Assembly (NCBI GenBank): GCA_958296295.1 | Contig: OY282460.1 | Coordinates: forward strand, 1,240,001-1,304,000 | DNA from: an uncultured Pseudomonadales bacterium | GTDB lineage: Bacteria > Pseudomonadota > Gammaproteobacteria > Pseudomonadales > Azotimanducaceae | DNA length: 64,000 nt | Direction of reading: 5' to 3' | In this document: piece by piece, positions 56,035 through 64,000 of the stretch | Layout of the letters: every line of letters begins with the position of its first letter | Numbering within the stretch: position 1 is the first letter of the stretch | Notes under the pieces: generated by a model | What the model was told of the DNA's origin: nothing | Database searches by the model: none | Seen by the model: the letters and a program-made list of their open reading frames with translations, nothing else | Translations under genes and position numbers: made by a program

Positions 56035-58875
56035 TTGACAACTGCTGTGCCGCGCGCCTTCGTTGCCGCCGCGTGCGCCGCTCTCGGTGCGCTGGCGCTA
56101 TCGTGTTCGCTCGTTCCCCAGAGGAACGACCGCATGCAGATCGAGCGGATTTCGAGCGCGGTCTTGCCTTTCGCGGAAGTGGCGCTCGAAACCGGCCAGC
56201 TGGAAACCGCCAAGCGCAGTTACCAGAACCTGCTCCGCGTCCATCCGGACTCTTTCCAAGCGCGGATGGGTCTTGGCGAAGTGGAGCTGCGCCGCCGCAA
56301 TCCCGCCGAGGCCGCGCGCTGGTTCGTCAGCGCCCTCGCCAGCGCCAGCACCCTGCCGGAGCGTCACGACGCGCTGCTGGCGCACGGCCGGGCGGCGCTG
56401 GACGCCGGTCATCTGGAGGCCGCCCGCGGCAGTTTCGCCCGCTTGACGGACCCTCAGGAAGGCGCCTCGAACGCGCATGTCGCGTTCGGCCTCAACGGCG
56501 TTGGCCTGACGTTCATGATCGACGGCGACTTGCGCAGCGCCGTGACGTTGATGGAGCAGGCGGTCGAACTGCTGCCGCACGACCAAAAGCTGCGCGGCAA
56601 CCTTTCGCTCTCCTTGCGGAACTTGGCCGAACAGGTGGCGGGCACATCCTCGGCGGCGAACGAGTTCGCAACCCCCGGCGACGTGGCTGAACAGGCCCCG
56701 CAGCCTTCACCGGTGGCCGGCCCCGCGCCCGACCCCGCGCTGGTCGCCGCCGCCAGCCGGATCGAGCTGGCCGTGGAGCGGTTCGAACAAGCCGCCGAGC
56801 GGTTGGCGGGCGCCGCCTCGGTTGCGGCGGCATCCGCCGCGGTGGACGAACCCGTCGCCCAAAGCGCGCCGTCGCCGCAACAGCCGGCGCAGCGACCGCC
56901 CCCGGAATCGCGCGAAAGCGCTGCCGCGGCGCCGGCCGACGACTCCACCGCTCAAAGCGCGCCGCCGCCGAGGTTGCCGCAACAGCCGGTGCCGCGACCG
57001 GCACCCGAATCGCGCGAAAGCGCCGCCGTGGCGCCGGCCGACGACGACTCCGTCCAAAGCGCACCGCCGCGATCGCCGCAAACACCGGCGCAACGACCGC
57101 CACGCGAATCGCGTGAAAGCGCCGCCGCGCCGCCGGCCGACGACGACTCCACCGCCCAAAGCGCGCCGCCGCGATCGCCGCAACTACCGCCACCGGAATC
57201 GCCTGAAAGCGCTGCCGCGCCGCCGGCCGCCCCTTCGCCTGGCCCGCAAGCGGTGCCCGACGCGGCGCCCGCCGCTACAAGCCCGCCAAGCCCGCCGCCC
57301 CGAGACCCGCCCCCGGAACCCGCGCCGGCTGCGCCGGCCGGATCGGTCGGCTTTCTCGTTTCCGATTCGGAAGGTCTGTTTGTGCAAATGGGCGCCTACG
57401 GCACGGCTGCCGCTGCGGACGCCATGGGGGAACGGCTGCGCGGCATCACCGAGCAGCCGGTGCGCGTCACCGAGCGTGGCGGACTGCACCGCGTCCGCAT
57501 CGGGCCGCTGAAGTCGCGCGATGGTCTGCAAGCTCTGGTGGGCGCCCTGCGCGAAGCCGGCTTTGGCGGCGTGGAAGCCGTGGACGAAGCGCCAGCCGGG
57601 CCGGAGCCCATCGCGCCAGAGCCCTCGCCACCGCCCGTCGCAATACAGGAGGCGACTCCGGCGCCGGTCGCGGCGCCCGAAACGGGGCAAGTGCCGGTCG
57701 AGGCGGTGCGCGGCTTCCCGGTCGACGTGGAGGGCAACCGCCTGTTGCAGATGGGCGCGTACGGCAATGAAGAGGTTGCCGAAACGTTGGCCTTGCAGCT
57801 GCGCGCTGTCACAGACGAGCGGGTGCGCGTGGCCAGCACCGAGGTGAACGGCGAGGTCCTGCATCGCGTGCGGATCGGCCCGGTGGCCGCGGAGGATTGG
57901 CGCGCGTTGACCATGGCGTTGACCGCCGCCGGCTACGACATCGAAGACCCGCGGCCGCGCGAAGCCTTCGTGGCCCGGAATGGCGCCGGCACGTTCGTGC
58001 AGTTCGGCGCGTTCAAGGCGCGCGCCGCGGCGGCATCCATGGCCCGCCAGTTGCGGGATTGGACGAACGAGCCGGTGAGCGTGTCCCAGGCGGCGCTTGC
58101 GGACGGCGCGTCCGTCCACCGCGTTCAGATCGGGCCGCTCGCCTCGGATGCGCGCTTGGCCAGGTTGATCGATGCGCTTCGGACGCGAGGGTTCCGCGTG
58201 ACCGGCGCGAACGAAACCGCCGCGGACAGCGTCCTTTCGGAACAGCCCCAAAGCCCGCCGGCGCAAGCGGCGCCTGTCGCCGAGGCCGAGCGGCCCGCCC
58301 CTCCCGCTGCGGCTCTTCCCGACGAACCCGCGCAGGTCGAAGAGCCGCCGCCGGTGGAGCCGGCGGCCGAGTTGAGCCCGCCATCAGCGGAACCTCCTCC
58401 TGCCGTGCCTGATCCGGTACTTCCGCCCGGCCAACCGCCGCCTGTGCTGGGCGAATCCGCGAGTGCGACGGAACCGGAACCACTTCCACCCGAGCCGCTG
58501 CAAACGGCCCCAACGGATGCCCGTGATGTGGATTCCGGGCCGGGGCGCGATTACGAGGAAACCTATGTGACGCCAGAAGCGGAAACTGGCGTCCCGCCGC
58601 CAACCGGGCGACCGGGCTCGCCTTCCAACGCCCGCGCATTCGTCACCACGGAGGACCAGGGAGTGTTTGTGCGCATCGGCGACTATCACGCCAATGACGC
58701 GGCAGAGGACGTGGCGGCGCGGATGCGCGTGCTCACGACGGCGCCCGTGGAGGTGATCGTGGATGAGGACGGGCCTCGATCACTGCATCGCGTTCGCGTA
58801 GGGCCGGTTGAAACGGATACGGATTTCGAAGCGTTGCTGGCGGCGGTGGAAGCGCTCGGCTTCGACATCCACTGA
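56035..58875 (+). CDS. TPR lipoprotein with four SPOR domains (TadD-like fusion)
   Basis: A 946-residue protein from TTG 56035; GTG 56047 or ATG 55951 are alternatives. A lipoprotein signal (VAAACAALGALALSC) is followed by TPR repeats to about 195 (RSYQNLLRVHPDSFQARMGLGEVEL; ALLAHGRAALDAGHLEAARGSF; outline), as in TadD. A Pro/Ala/Ser-rich linker has four tandem units based on PP-ESRESAAAAPADD-TAQSAPP (about 285-395). Four SPOR domains follow, beginning about 440 (VQMGAYG), 565 (LQMGAYG), 650 (VQFGAFK) and 878 (VRIGDYH), each with HRV-IGP. SPOR domains bind denuded glycan strands at division septa, so this protein may tie pilus assembly to the cell pole or septum. It lies inside the tad cluster on the opposite strand. 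Confidence 0.8.
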   Translation: MTTAVPRAFVAAACAALGALALSCSLVPQRNDRMQIERISSAVLPFAEVALETGQLETAKRSYQNLLRVHPDSFQARMGLGEVELRRRNPAEAARWFVSALASASTLPERHDALLAHGRAALDAGHLEAARGSFARLTDPQEGASNAHVAFGLNGVGLTFMIDGDLRSAVTLMEQAVELLPHDQKLRGNLSLSLRNLAEQVAGTSSAANEFATPGDVAEQAPQPSPVAGPAPDPALVAAASRIELAVERFEQAAERLAGAASVAAASAAVDEPVAQSAPSPQQPAQRPPPESRESAAAAPADDSTAQSAPPPRLPQQPVPRPAPESRESAAVAPADDDSVQSAPPRSPQTPAQRPPRESRESAAAPPADDDSTAQSAPPRSPQLPPPESPESAAAPPAAPSPGPQAVPDAAPAATSPPSPPPRDPPPEPAPAAPAGSVGFLVSDSEGLFVQMGAYGTAAAADAMGERLRGITEQPVRVTERGGLHRVRIGPLKSRDGLQALVGALREAGFGGVEAVDEAPAGPEPIAPEPSPPPVAIQEATPAPVAAPETGQVPVEAVRGFPVDVEGNRLLQMGAYGNEEVAETLALQLRAVTDERVRVASTEVNGEVLHRVRIGPVAAEDWRALTMALTAAGYDIEDPRPREAFVARNGAGTFVQFGAFKARAAAASMARQLRDWTNEPVSVSQAALADGASVHRVQIGPLASDARLARLIDALRTRGFRVTGANETAADSVLSEQPQSPPAQAAPVAEAERPAPPAAALPDEPAQVEEPPPVEPAAELSPPSAEPPPAVPDPVLPPGQPPPVLGESASATEPEPLPPEPLQTAPTDARDVDSGPGRDYEETYVTPEAETGVPPPTGRPGSPSNARAFVTTEDQGVFVRIGDYHANDAAEDVAARMRVLTTAPVEVIVDEDGPRSLHRVRVGPVETDTDFEALLAAVEALGFDIH

Positions 58876-58882
58876 TCGCCAA

Positions 58883-59030
58883 GGCGCGATGAATCGCGTA
58901 GGGCGCGACCAATCGCGTGAGGCGCGATCAATCGCGTAGGGCGCGACCAATCGCGTGAGGCGCGATCAATCGCGTAGGGCGCGACCAATCGCGTGAGGCG
59001 CGATCAATCGCGTAGGGCGCGATCAATCGC
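58883..59030. repeat. Tandem array of 19-bp palindromic units
   Basis: Eight head-to-tail units (the last partial) of 19 bp. They alternate GGCGCGATCAATCGCGTAG and GGCGCGACCAATCGCGTGA, the first having ATG in place of ATC, so the pattern is really 38 bp. Each unit contains the palindrome CGCGAT-N2-ATCGCG or a one-base variant. The array fills most of the gap between the convergent stops of the TPR-SPOR gene (58875) and cpaE (59088). There are no unique spacers, so it is not a CRISPR. Confidence 0.85.
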
Positions 59031-59087
59031 CTTCGATGAATAGCGTTCGACGATCGCGCGCCGTCGGAGGCAAGGCTTGGACGCGCG

Positions 59088-60200
59088 TCACTCCACCGCG
59101 CCAAGCCCCAGCAACGGCTGCAGGAACTTGGCAAGCATGGTGCGCTCCCGTCGGGCGAGCGCGCGCTGCGGCTCGCCAAGCGCCATCGCGCGCGCCATGC
59201 CTTTGATGTAGGGCAACTCGAGGTCTGGCGCCTTGCCGCCGAAACCGGCGCGCAGCTGGTCCGTGCCGAGCAGTTTGGGAAGCGGCCGGGTGTGATTGAC
59301 GACCAACGTCGAGGAGGTGCCGTCAACGGCGGCGCCGCCATCGAGTATCCGCGCCCATCGCACCGCCACGGAAACCCCTGCCGGGGTTGGCTCGAAGACG
59401 ATCAAGTGGTTCGTCGCCAAATGGCGCAGCGCCTCCACATGGGCGGGCCGCAGGCCGCAAGCCAGAATCATGTGCGCCTGCGCCGACATCGCCTCGATGA
59501 GCGCGAGCAGGCCGGTTTCCGTGAAGTCGTCCTGGCCGGCTTGATCAATCGGGTGGGCCACCAAGCCGATGCGGCCGGAAACCTGCGCCTGCAAACGCTC
59601 CAGCGCGCCGGCGTCCTCGCCGTCGGTGGATTGCAGCGCTTGGGCAAGACCGCGCCGGGGCTCGGTGTCCAACGCCAGCGCCAGCGAGCCGAAATTGGGG
59701 TCGAGGTCCAAGCAGCTCACATACCGCCCCGCCTCGGCGGCCAAGTGCGCCATCAAGGCGGTGATGGTGTTGGTGCCCATGCCCTTGCCCAGCACCAGCA
59801 CCAGGCGGCTGGCTTGTATCTCCGCCCGCGCGCCTTCGCCGTTGACCGCGGCGATCTCTCGCAGCGCTTGCTGCAGGTTGTTGCCGTCCAGCGGTTTCGG
59901 CAAATACAGGAATACGCCACTGCGATACAGCTCGTTCGCCAGCGTGACGTTGTTCTCGGAGCCGGTGACCAGGATCATGCTCTCGGGACGGCACACCTGT
60001 ATGAGCGCCGGCACATACACGATGGGATTCTGCTCGCCATCCAGATCCACCAGCAACACCTCCGGCGAGCGGGTGGTGCGGAACGTCCACGCGGCGTTGC
60101 GCACCGTGCCGCGTTGCACCTTGGCGTCGCGTAGCGCCTGCTGCGCCACACGCCGGCTGTCGGCGTCGTTCAGAAAAGCCGTGAAGTCGGTTTCCGCCAT
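59088..60200 (-). CDS. cpaE: Tad pilus localisation ATPase CpaE/TadZ
   Basis: A 370-residue MinD/ParA-like protein. It has an N-terminal receiver-like domain to about 120 (VLLVDLDGEQ; ILVTGSENNV; YLPKPLDG) and a deviant ATPase domain from about 130. The loop LGKGMGTNTITALMAHLA stands in place of KGGVGKTT and lacks the usual lysines, as in TadZ. It is followed by VSCLDLDPNFGSLALAL. TadZ proteins place the pilus machine at the pole. The gene is downstream of the small lipoprotein gene at 60272. Of the proteins here this is the best guess for polar localisation. Confidence 0.85.
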   Translation of the reverse strand: MAETDFTAFLNDADSRRVAQQALRDAKVQRGTVRNAAWTFRTTRSPEVLLVDLDGEQNPIVYVPALIQVCRPESMILVTGSENNVTLANELYRSGVFLYLPKPLDGNNLQQALREIAAVNGEGARAEIQASRLVLVLGKGMGTNTITALMAHLAAEAGRYVSCLDLDPNFGSLALALDTEPRRGLAQALQSTDGEDAGALERLQAQVSGRIGLVAHPIDQAGQDDFTETGLLALIEAMSAQAHMILACGLRPAHVEALRHLATNHLIVFEPTPAGVSVAVRWARILDGGAAVDGTSSTLVVNHTRPLPKLLGTDQLRAGFGGKAPDLELPYIKGMARAMALGEPQRALARRERTMLAKFLQPLLGLGAVE

Positions 60201-60271
60201 AGCTTTCGCAGAGCCTTGACAAATCGCTCACGCGCGCGGACGTCCGCTGCTAGCGGCCCGCGGCGCGCACG

Positions 60272-60511
60272 CTATTCCTCAGTGTCTTCTTTCCCGCGCC
60301 ACACGCGCACCGCCTCCACCGCCTTTTCGGAGCGGGCCGGGCCTTCGGAAACCTTGGCCGCCTCGATCATCACGTTGCGCACGAAGTCCACATGGGCGCC
60401 GGGTTGCGGTTCGGACGGCACCAGCTCGGGCAATGGAGAGCGGCAACCGCCCAAGAGCGTCGCGCCCAAGGCGACGCCAGCGGCGAGCATTCGTCGTGAT
60501 GCGCGGTTCAT
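60272..60511 (-). CDS. Small lipoprotein upstream of cpaE
   Basis: A 79-residue protein from ATG 60511. Residues 1-23 form a lipoprotein signal with lipobox LLGGC (MLAAGVALGATLLGGC). The short mature part (LVPSEPQPGAHVDFVRNVMIEAA) is followed by a charged tail. It precedes cpaE by 71 bases, the place where CpaD or another Tad lipoprotein is often found, but it is far shorter than CpaD. Function unknown. Confidence 0.6.
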   Translation of the reverse strand: MNRASRRMLAAGVALGATLLGGCRSPLPELVPSEPQPGAHVDFVRNVMIEAAKVSEGPARSEKAVEAVRVWRGKEDTEE

Positions 60512-60579
60512 GGCGTTTCTCTCATTGGCAGGGACAGGCGGCGACACTACCACACTAGGCGTTCCGGGCACACCAGGTG

Positions 60580-60588
60580 TTCCGGGCA
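60580..60588. repeat. Left target-site duplication of the ISKra4 element
   Basis: TTCCGGGCA directly precedes the left inverted repeat, and the same nine bases follow the right one at 62126-62134. The original target was already repetitive (TTCCGGGCACACC occurs nearby at 60562), which may have shaped the site. Confidence 0.85.
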
Positions 60589-62125
60589 GGGTGTGCGACG
60601 TTTTAGTGCGCGAGCCGTCAGGCGGCCATTGGCGGCGGTTTGCGCCGACGGCGCCAGAAGTCGTCGTACCGTTCGTCGCGGACGCACGAACGCAACGCCA
60701 TGACGTCGTTCGCGCCGGCCCGGCTCCATCGCATGCCGGAACACTTCAAGCGCTCGCCGACCAGCGTGCGGCAGGAGCTCTCCACCATGCCCGAACCGAT
60801 CAGCAGCCCCATCTCCCGGTACGCCGGGTAGCGCATCCGGCCGCGGTTGTTCTCGAAATAGCCGGCGCACTGGTCGGCGGTCTTGTCGCCGGCGTGCCGG
60901 CGCAGTTCCCGCAGCACATCGTCCACGCGCCCCTCGGAGAGCGCCGCGCAGACCTTCTCCGACCACGCCCGGCACAGCTCCGTGCCGGCGCCGTAAACCG
61001 CGCGCCCCACTTCCCAGAGCCGCTCCTTCGCGTGCCAGATGTCCACTATGCAAACGGCGTTCGGGAACAGTTCCGCGGCGGCGTTCCAGATCCACTTCGC
61101 GCCGTCGGCGACGACCACCTGCCGCTTCGCCGCCACGAACCCGAACCGCTCCGCGGCCCGCCAGAGCCGCCGCGCGAACGCCGACGGCTCCGCGTCCACG
61201 TCCCTCGACGCCGCGCTGTCGATCGCCGCCGTGTGCCGCGCCGAACCCGCGTCCCGCTCCGGCAGGCCGGTCCGCGGGTTCCGCCGCTCCGCCGTGTGGA
61301 ACACCGCCACCTTCGCCTCCCGCGTCTTCGACGGCCGGCCGTCCTCCGCCGTCCCCGCGTCCCGCCGCACCACCGGCACCCCCGTGCCGTCCGGGCTGCA
61401 GTACATCGTCTCCGCCGGCGCCTCGCCCAGCGCCGGCTCCGCCTCGCCCCACGCCGTGATCTCCCCCCCGACCTGCTTCGCGGCCCGCTCCGTCCGCTTC
61501 GCCGTCGCCACGACGCCGGCCAGCCGGCCCAGGCGCGCCGCCGCCTTCCCGAAGCTCGTCTCCGACGCCAGCTCCGCCAGCGCCCACAGCGCCGCCGGCG
61601 TTCCCCGCACGCCGTCCCGCCCCGCGATGCCCAGCTCCTCGTCCAGAACGTACCGCCCGCCCTTCGAGCACCCGCACGTCCAGTAGCCGCGCCGCAGCGT
61701 CAGAAGGCCGAGCAGCGACAGCGGCGCCGTCGAGCGCGTGCCGCGCCGGACCATCGCCGAGCCGCAAGCCCCGCACGCCGGCGCCCCGGACTCCGCGTCC
61801 AGCGCCGACAGATTCTCCGAAACCCCCGCCGCCGCGCCGCCAAGCAGCGCGCCCCGCAGGTCCAGCTCGAACTCCCGGAACCCCCGCCCGCCGGTCAGAA
61901 CCCCCCGGCAAAGCTCCCGGAACTCCGGCGACGACGACAGCATGCGGAGAACCTTCTCCCCGGAAAAGCCCACGCCTTCTTGCGCTCCAGCGCGTCCTGC
62001 GCCAACATCTCTTCCGTCATCGCGATTCCCTTCGCTGCGGTTGTACATACCCTCAGCTTACTTGGGAATCGCGATGACTCCCCAAACCCGCTCGCAGCCC
62101 CCGCGCACTAAAACGTCGCACACCC
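60589..62125 (-). mobile_element. ISKra4-family insertion sequence (intact)
   Basis: A 1537-bp element bounded by perfect 24-bp inverted repeats (60589-60612 and 62102-62125, beginning GGGTGTGCGACGTTTTAGTG) and by a 9-bp target duplication (60580-60588 and 62126-62134). It has a single transposase gene on the minus strand. Solo or degenerate copies of its left end occur at 4827 and 44015, so the family has been active here before. Intact ends, reading frame and target repeat suggest recent movement. Confidence 0.93.
60618..62048 (-). CDS. ISKra4-family transposase
   Basis: A 476-residue transposase. A Cys-rich, zinc-ribbon-like part (CGACGSAMVRRGTRS; YWTCGCSKGG, about 90-130) is followed by a DDE core: YCSPDGTGVPVVR (first Asp, near 221), VVVADGAKWIWNAAAELFPN, CIVDIWHAKERLW (second Asp, near 340) and MVESSCRTLVGERLKC (Glu, near 432). 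The C-terminus is basic (FWRRRRKPPP). All catalytic positions are present. The frame reaches to within a few bases of the left inverted repeat. Confidence 0.92.
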   Translation of the reverse strand: MYNRSEGNRDDGRDVGAGRAGAQEGVGFSGEKVLRMLSSSPEFRELCRGVLTGGRGFREFELDLRGALLGGAAAGVSENLSALDAESGAPACGACGSAMVRRGTRSTAPLSLLGLLTLRRGYWTCGCSKGGRYVLDEELGIAGRDGVRGTPAALWALAELASETSFGKAAARLGRLAGVVATAKRTERAAKQVGGEITAWGEAEPALGEAPAETMYCSPDGTGVPVVRRDAGTAEDGRPSKTREAKVAVFHTAERRNPRTGLPERDAGSARHTAAIDSAASRDVDAEPSAFARRLWRAAERFGFVAAKRQVVVADGAKWIWNAAAELFPNAVCIVDIWHAKERLWEVGRAVYGAGTELCRAWSEKVCAALSEGRVDDVLRELRRHAGDKTADQCAGYFENNRGRMRYPAYREMGLLIGSGMVESSCRTLVGERLKCSGMRWSRAGANDVMALRSCVRDERYDDFWRRRRKPPPMAA

Positions 62126-62224
62126 TTCCGGGCACACCCTCGTGCCGTCCGCCCGGGGGTGTGCCGGACCGGAAGTGATGTGGTAGATTCGTGCTCCACA
62201 CTGGCCTGCCTTTGGGGGACTGCT

Positions 62225-62701
62225 ATGAGATTTTTGCGCTACTTGACCGTCGCGGCCTTCGCCGCCGCGGCACTCGCCGTGGCCGCATCCTCGGTAAACT
62301 CGCGCACCTACATCGTCTACGACAGCACGAGTGATCCGGCGGAGACCAGGGACGCCGACGGCAACGTCTTGGAATGCACCTCGACCTTGCAAGCGAAATG
62401 CAACGGGGAAACGACTTGGGTGGACGTCAGCGGTACGCTTGACGTGGCTTGCCCGGTCAGCGATCCGGGAGTCGCGTGGCGAGAGAAAACCGAGGAAGGT
62501 AGTCAAGAAAACACCGCATGGGACTGTCCACTCACGGGAAGCGGCGTTCCCTCCGGCGCGGTGGCCGCCAAGCAGGCGGTCGCGATTACAGGCGTTTTGA
62601 CCTCCTGCGCGGTCTCCAACCTGACTGCGCAGAATGCCTGCCGTTACTACTGCTTGGACAAAGCGGAAAAGTTCTACGAGTGTGAGGACGATCCGACGTG
62701 A
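62225..62701 (+). CDS. Secreted cysteine-rich small protein, third family member
   Basis: A 158-residue protein with a signal peptide (about 1-23, YLTVAAFAAAALAVAASSV). Landmarks shared with the protein at 5753-6253 are QAKCNGETTW, an AWDC block, AITGVLTSC and NACRYYC, in the same order, with cysteines aligned. There is no known domain and no membrane anchor. It begins 91 bases after the second target repeat of the ISKra4 element, a placement repeated beside the remnant near the copy at 4946. Confidence 0.6.
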   Translation: MRFLRYLTVAAFAAAALAVAASSVNSRTYIVYDSTSDPAETRDADGNVLECTSTLQAKCNGETTWVDVSGTLDVACPVSDPGVAWREKTEEGSQENTAWDCPLTGSGVPSGAVAAKQAVAITGVLTSCAVSNLTAQNACRYYCLDKAEKFYECEDDPT

Positions 62702-62865
62702 TATGTACCGCCGGCCTTTGAACTCGCATCCGGCAATCCGGGCAAGAGCACGCGGTGCCACGGCCCTCCATCGTGTAGAGTCCGCACTCTGCAAGCAGGC
62801 GGATACTTCGTGCGCCGCGTGTTGACGTTGGCTGGGCGTGATTTGGTCGCGCTTCCAACCAAACG

Positions 62866-62926
62866 CCCTAGGAGCATGTGCCCTAGGAGCATGTGAAGGC
62901 CGCTTCCTCCTCATTCACGCGGCCTT
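62866..62926 (+). terminator. 15-bp tandem repeat followed by a terminator-like hairpin
   Basis: CCCTAGGAGCATGTG occurs twice in tandem (62866-62880, 62881-62895). It is followed by AAGGCCGC (62896-62903) pairing with GCGGCCTT (62919-62926) and a T, an intrinsic-terminator-like hairpin. The surrounding gap (62702-63064) has no gene I can support. Confidence 0.45.
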
Positions 62927-63064
62927 TGCCGCGGGCGCGGGCCCGCCAAACGCAAACCGAAATCGCGCTGATGCGCGGTTGGTGCTGCTTCGTCGGCAAC
63001 CGCGCCGCGCCGTGAGGCGCGATATACTGCCGACAATCTGAAACCGGACACCGACGGAACGCCC

Positions 63065-64000
63065 GTGGAGCGAGAGTCTCCGGTCCATCGCAACATTCTC
63101 GACAACATGGGCGAAGGGGTGATGAGCGTGAACCCCGACGGCCGCATCATGACGTTCAATCCTACCGCCGGCCGCCTGCTCGGCATCCCGCAAGAGCAAG
63201 CCTTGGGCCGCACGTTCGCCGAGGTGCTGCTTGCCCGCGAGGGTTTGGACCACTTCAACCAGGCGTTGCTGGACGCCGTGCAGGAAGGCGATGTGGGCCG
63301 GCAACGCGATGTGGAGGGCGTTGTCGACGGCGAGGCGCGAACGTTCGCGCTGACCACTTCGTATCTGCGCGCCGGCGCGGCGGATGGCGGCGGGGCGGTT
63401 CGGGAAGAAAACCTCGGCGTGATCGCGGTGTTCGGGGACGTCACTGAAGTGAAGTCGCTGCGCGAAACCGAGAAACGCTTGGCGGAACAGCTGGAGGCGC
63501 AGAACGGGAAGCTGCAAACCGCCTATCGGGAGCTCGAAGAAAACAACGAGACCCTCGCCGCCGCGTTGCGCAAAGTGCAGGTGACGCGGGTGGCGGCCAC
63601 CGTGTTCGTCATCGTCCTGTTCCTTGCCGTTGGCTTCGCCACTTGGCATGTGGGCCAACCGGTCGCCGAAGACGCTTCGCCGGTTGCCACATTCGCGGGT
63701 GGCGCCACGCGCACGCTCGTGGCCAAGCCGCAACGCCTTGTTTCCACCATCGCCCTGTTTGGTCGCGTGGTGCCGCAGCGCGAGGTGCATGTGGCGAGCC
63801 CGGTGGACGGCAAGGTGGCCGAAACCCACTTCCAATACGGCGAACCGGTGGCCAAGGGGCAACGTCTGGTGAACTTGGACACCACCGATGTGGAACGGGA
63901 ACTGCGCCAAGCGCAGGCCGAGCACATCAAGGCCGAACGCAACTTCGAGGCGGTGAAAGACTGGGCCAACAACCCGGAGACCGCCCGCGTGCGCCGCGAG
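63065..64000 (+). CDS. PAS domain plus membrane-fusion (HlyD/RND adaptor) protein, 3' end beyond window
   Basis: Open from GTG 63065 to the window edge (312 codons) with no stop. Residues 1 to about 125 form a PAS domain (NILDNMGEGVMSVNPDGRIM, FNPTAGRLLGI, VIAVFGDVTEVKSL). A coiled coil follows (about 135-175, EKRLAEQLEAQNGKLQ), then one membrane helix (VAATVFVIVLFLAVGFATW, about 178-196). The start of a periplasmic adaptor comes next, with the lipoyl half-motif VHVASPVDGKVAETHFQYGEPVAKGQRLV in outline and an alpha-hairpin (ERELRQAQAEHIKAERNFEAV). The adaptor type is usually paired with an RND or MacB exporter. A PAS domain on the cytosolic side could let a signal adjust export. Start codon not certain. 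Confidence 0.7.
   Translation, partial: MERESPVHRNILDNMGEGVMSVNPDGRIMTFNPTAGRLLGIPQEQALGRTFAEVLLAREGLDHFNQALLDAVQEGDVGRQRDVEGVVDGEARTFALTTSYLRAGAADGGGAVREENLGVIAVFGDVTEVKSLRETEKRLAEQLEAQNGKLQTAYRELEENNETLAAALRKVQVTRVAATVFVIVLFLAVGFATWHVGQPVAEDASPVATFAGGATRTLVAKPQRLVSTIALFGRVVPQREVHVASPVDGKVAETHFQYGEPVAKGQRLVNLDTTDVERELRQAQAEHIKAERNFEAVKDWANNPETARVRRE

Noticed and set aside
58883..59030. CRISPR array
   Set aside because: Units are contiguous, with no unique spacers and no cas genes.

Overview
The window is a high-GC stretch of about 64 kb. It probably comes from a gammaproteobacterium, perhaps an uncultured marine or host-associated lineage. The evidence is gene order: queG diverges from nnr-tsaE-amiB-mutL-(insertion)-miaA, as in gammaproteobacteria such as E. 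coli, and nadB lies beside a ygfX-like gene. The lineage is inferred from gene content; no rRNA or tRNA gene was recognised.

Layout. 1-4.3 kb: the tail of an unknown gene, then on the minus strand glucokinase, a MATE exporter and a small peptidoglycan amidase, followed by two overlapping membrane-anchored genes of unknown function. 4.7-6.3 kb: a degenerate tandem duplication carrying a small secreted cysteine-rich protein gene and the 5' part of an oligopeptide-binding protein gene, with a solo insertion-sequence end beside it. 6.3-14.7 kb, plus strand: a peptide ABC transporter (binding protein and two permeases, no ATPases), an amidohydrolase, a luciferase-like oxidoreductase and a TonB-dependent receptor. 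14.7-26.7 kb: queG (minus), then nnr, tsaE, amiB, mutL and miaA. Between mutL and miaA sit a complete ISAs1-type element, whose transposase is fused to a DUF4338/DruA-like domain, and a two-gene AAA15 ATPase plus DNA methyltransferase module. 27-32.5 kb: one giant secreted S8 protease. 33-38.2 kb: cobT, cobS, a frameshifted ygfX-like gene and nadB. 38.3-47 kb: a frameshifted antitoxin remnant and an unrecognised surface locus, with two paralogous lipoprotein genes flanking a 1230-residue internalin-like LRR protein and a frameshifted AAA ATPase. 47.4-60.5 kb: a roadblock-like protein and a Tad/Flp pilus assembly cluster (tadC, tadB, tadA/cpaF, TadG-like, two TadE-like, a TPR protein with four SPOR domains, cpaE/tadZ and a small lipoprotein). 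The Flp pilin, prepilin peptidase and secretin are not in the window. 60.6-62.1 kb: an intact ISKra4-family element with 24-bp inverted repeats and a 9-bp target duplication. 62.2-64 kb: a third member of the cysteine-rich secreted family and the start of a PAS plus membrane-fusion-protein gene that runs off the end.

How it fits together. Housekeeping blocks (peptidoglycan remodelling, tRNA modification, mismatch repair, metabolite repair, NAD synthesis) are interrupted by accessory insertions. Those insertions are mostly surface or secreted proteins, possible defence genes and transposable elements. Four genes look frameshifted by single bases (ygfX-like, Phd-like, the first lipoprotein, the AAA ATPase). 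This could be real decay or base-calling indels, and raw reads would be needed to decide. Candidates for something new are the DruA-ISAs1 fusion, the ATPase/methyltransferase pair in the mutL-miaA gap, the lipoprotein-LRR-lipoprotein locus, the cysteine-rich secreted family and the TPR-4xSPOR pilus protein.
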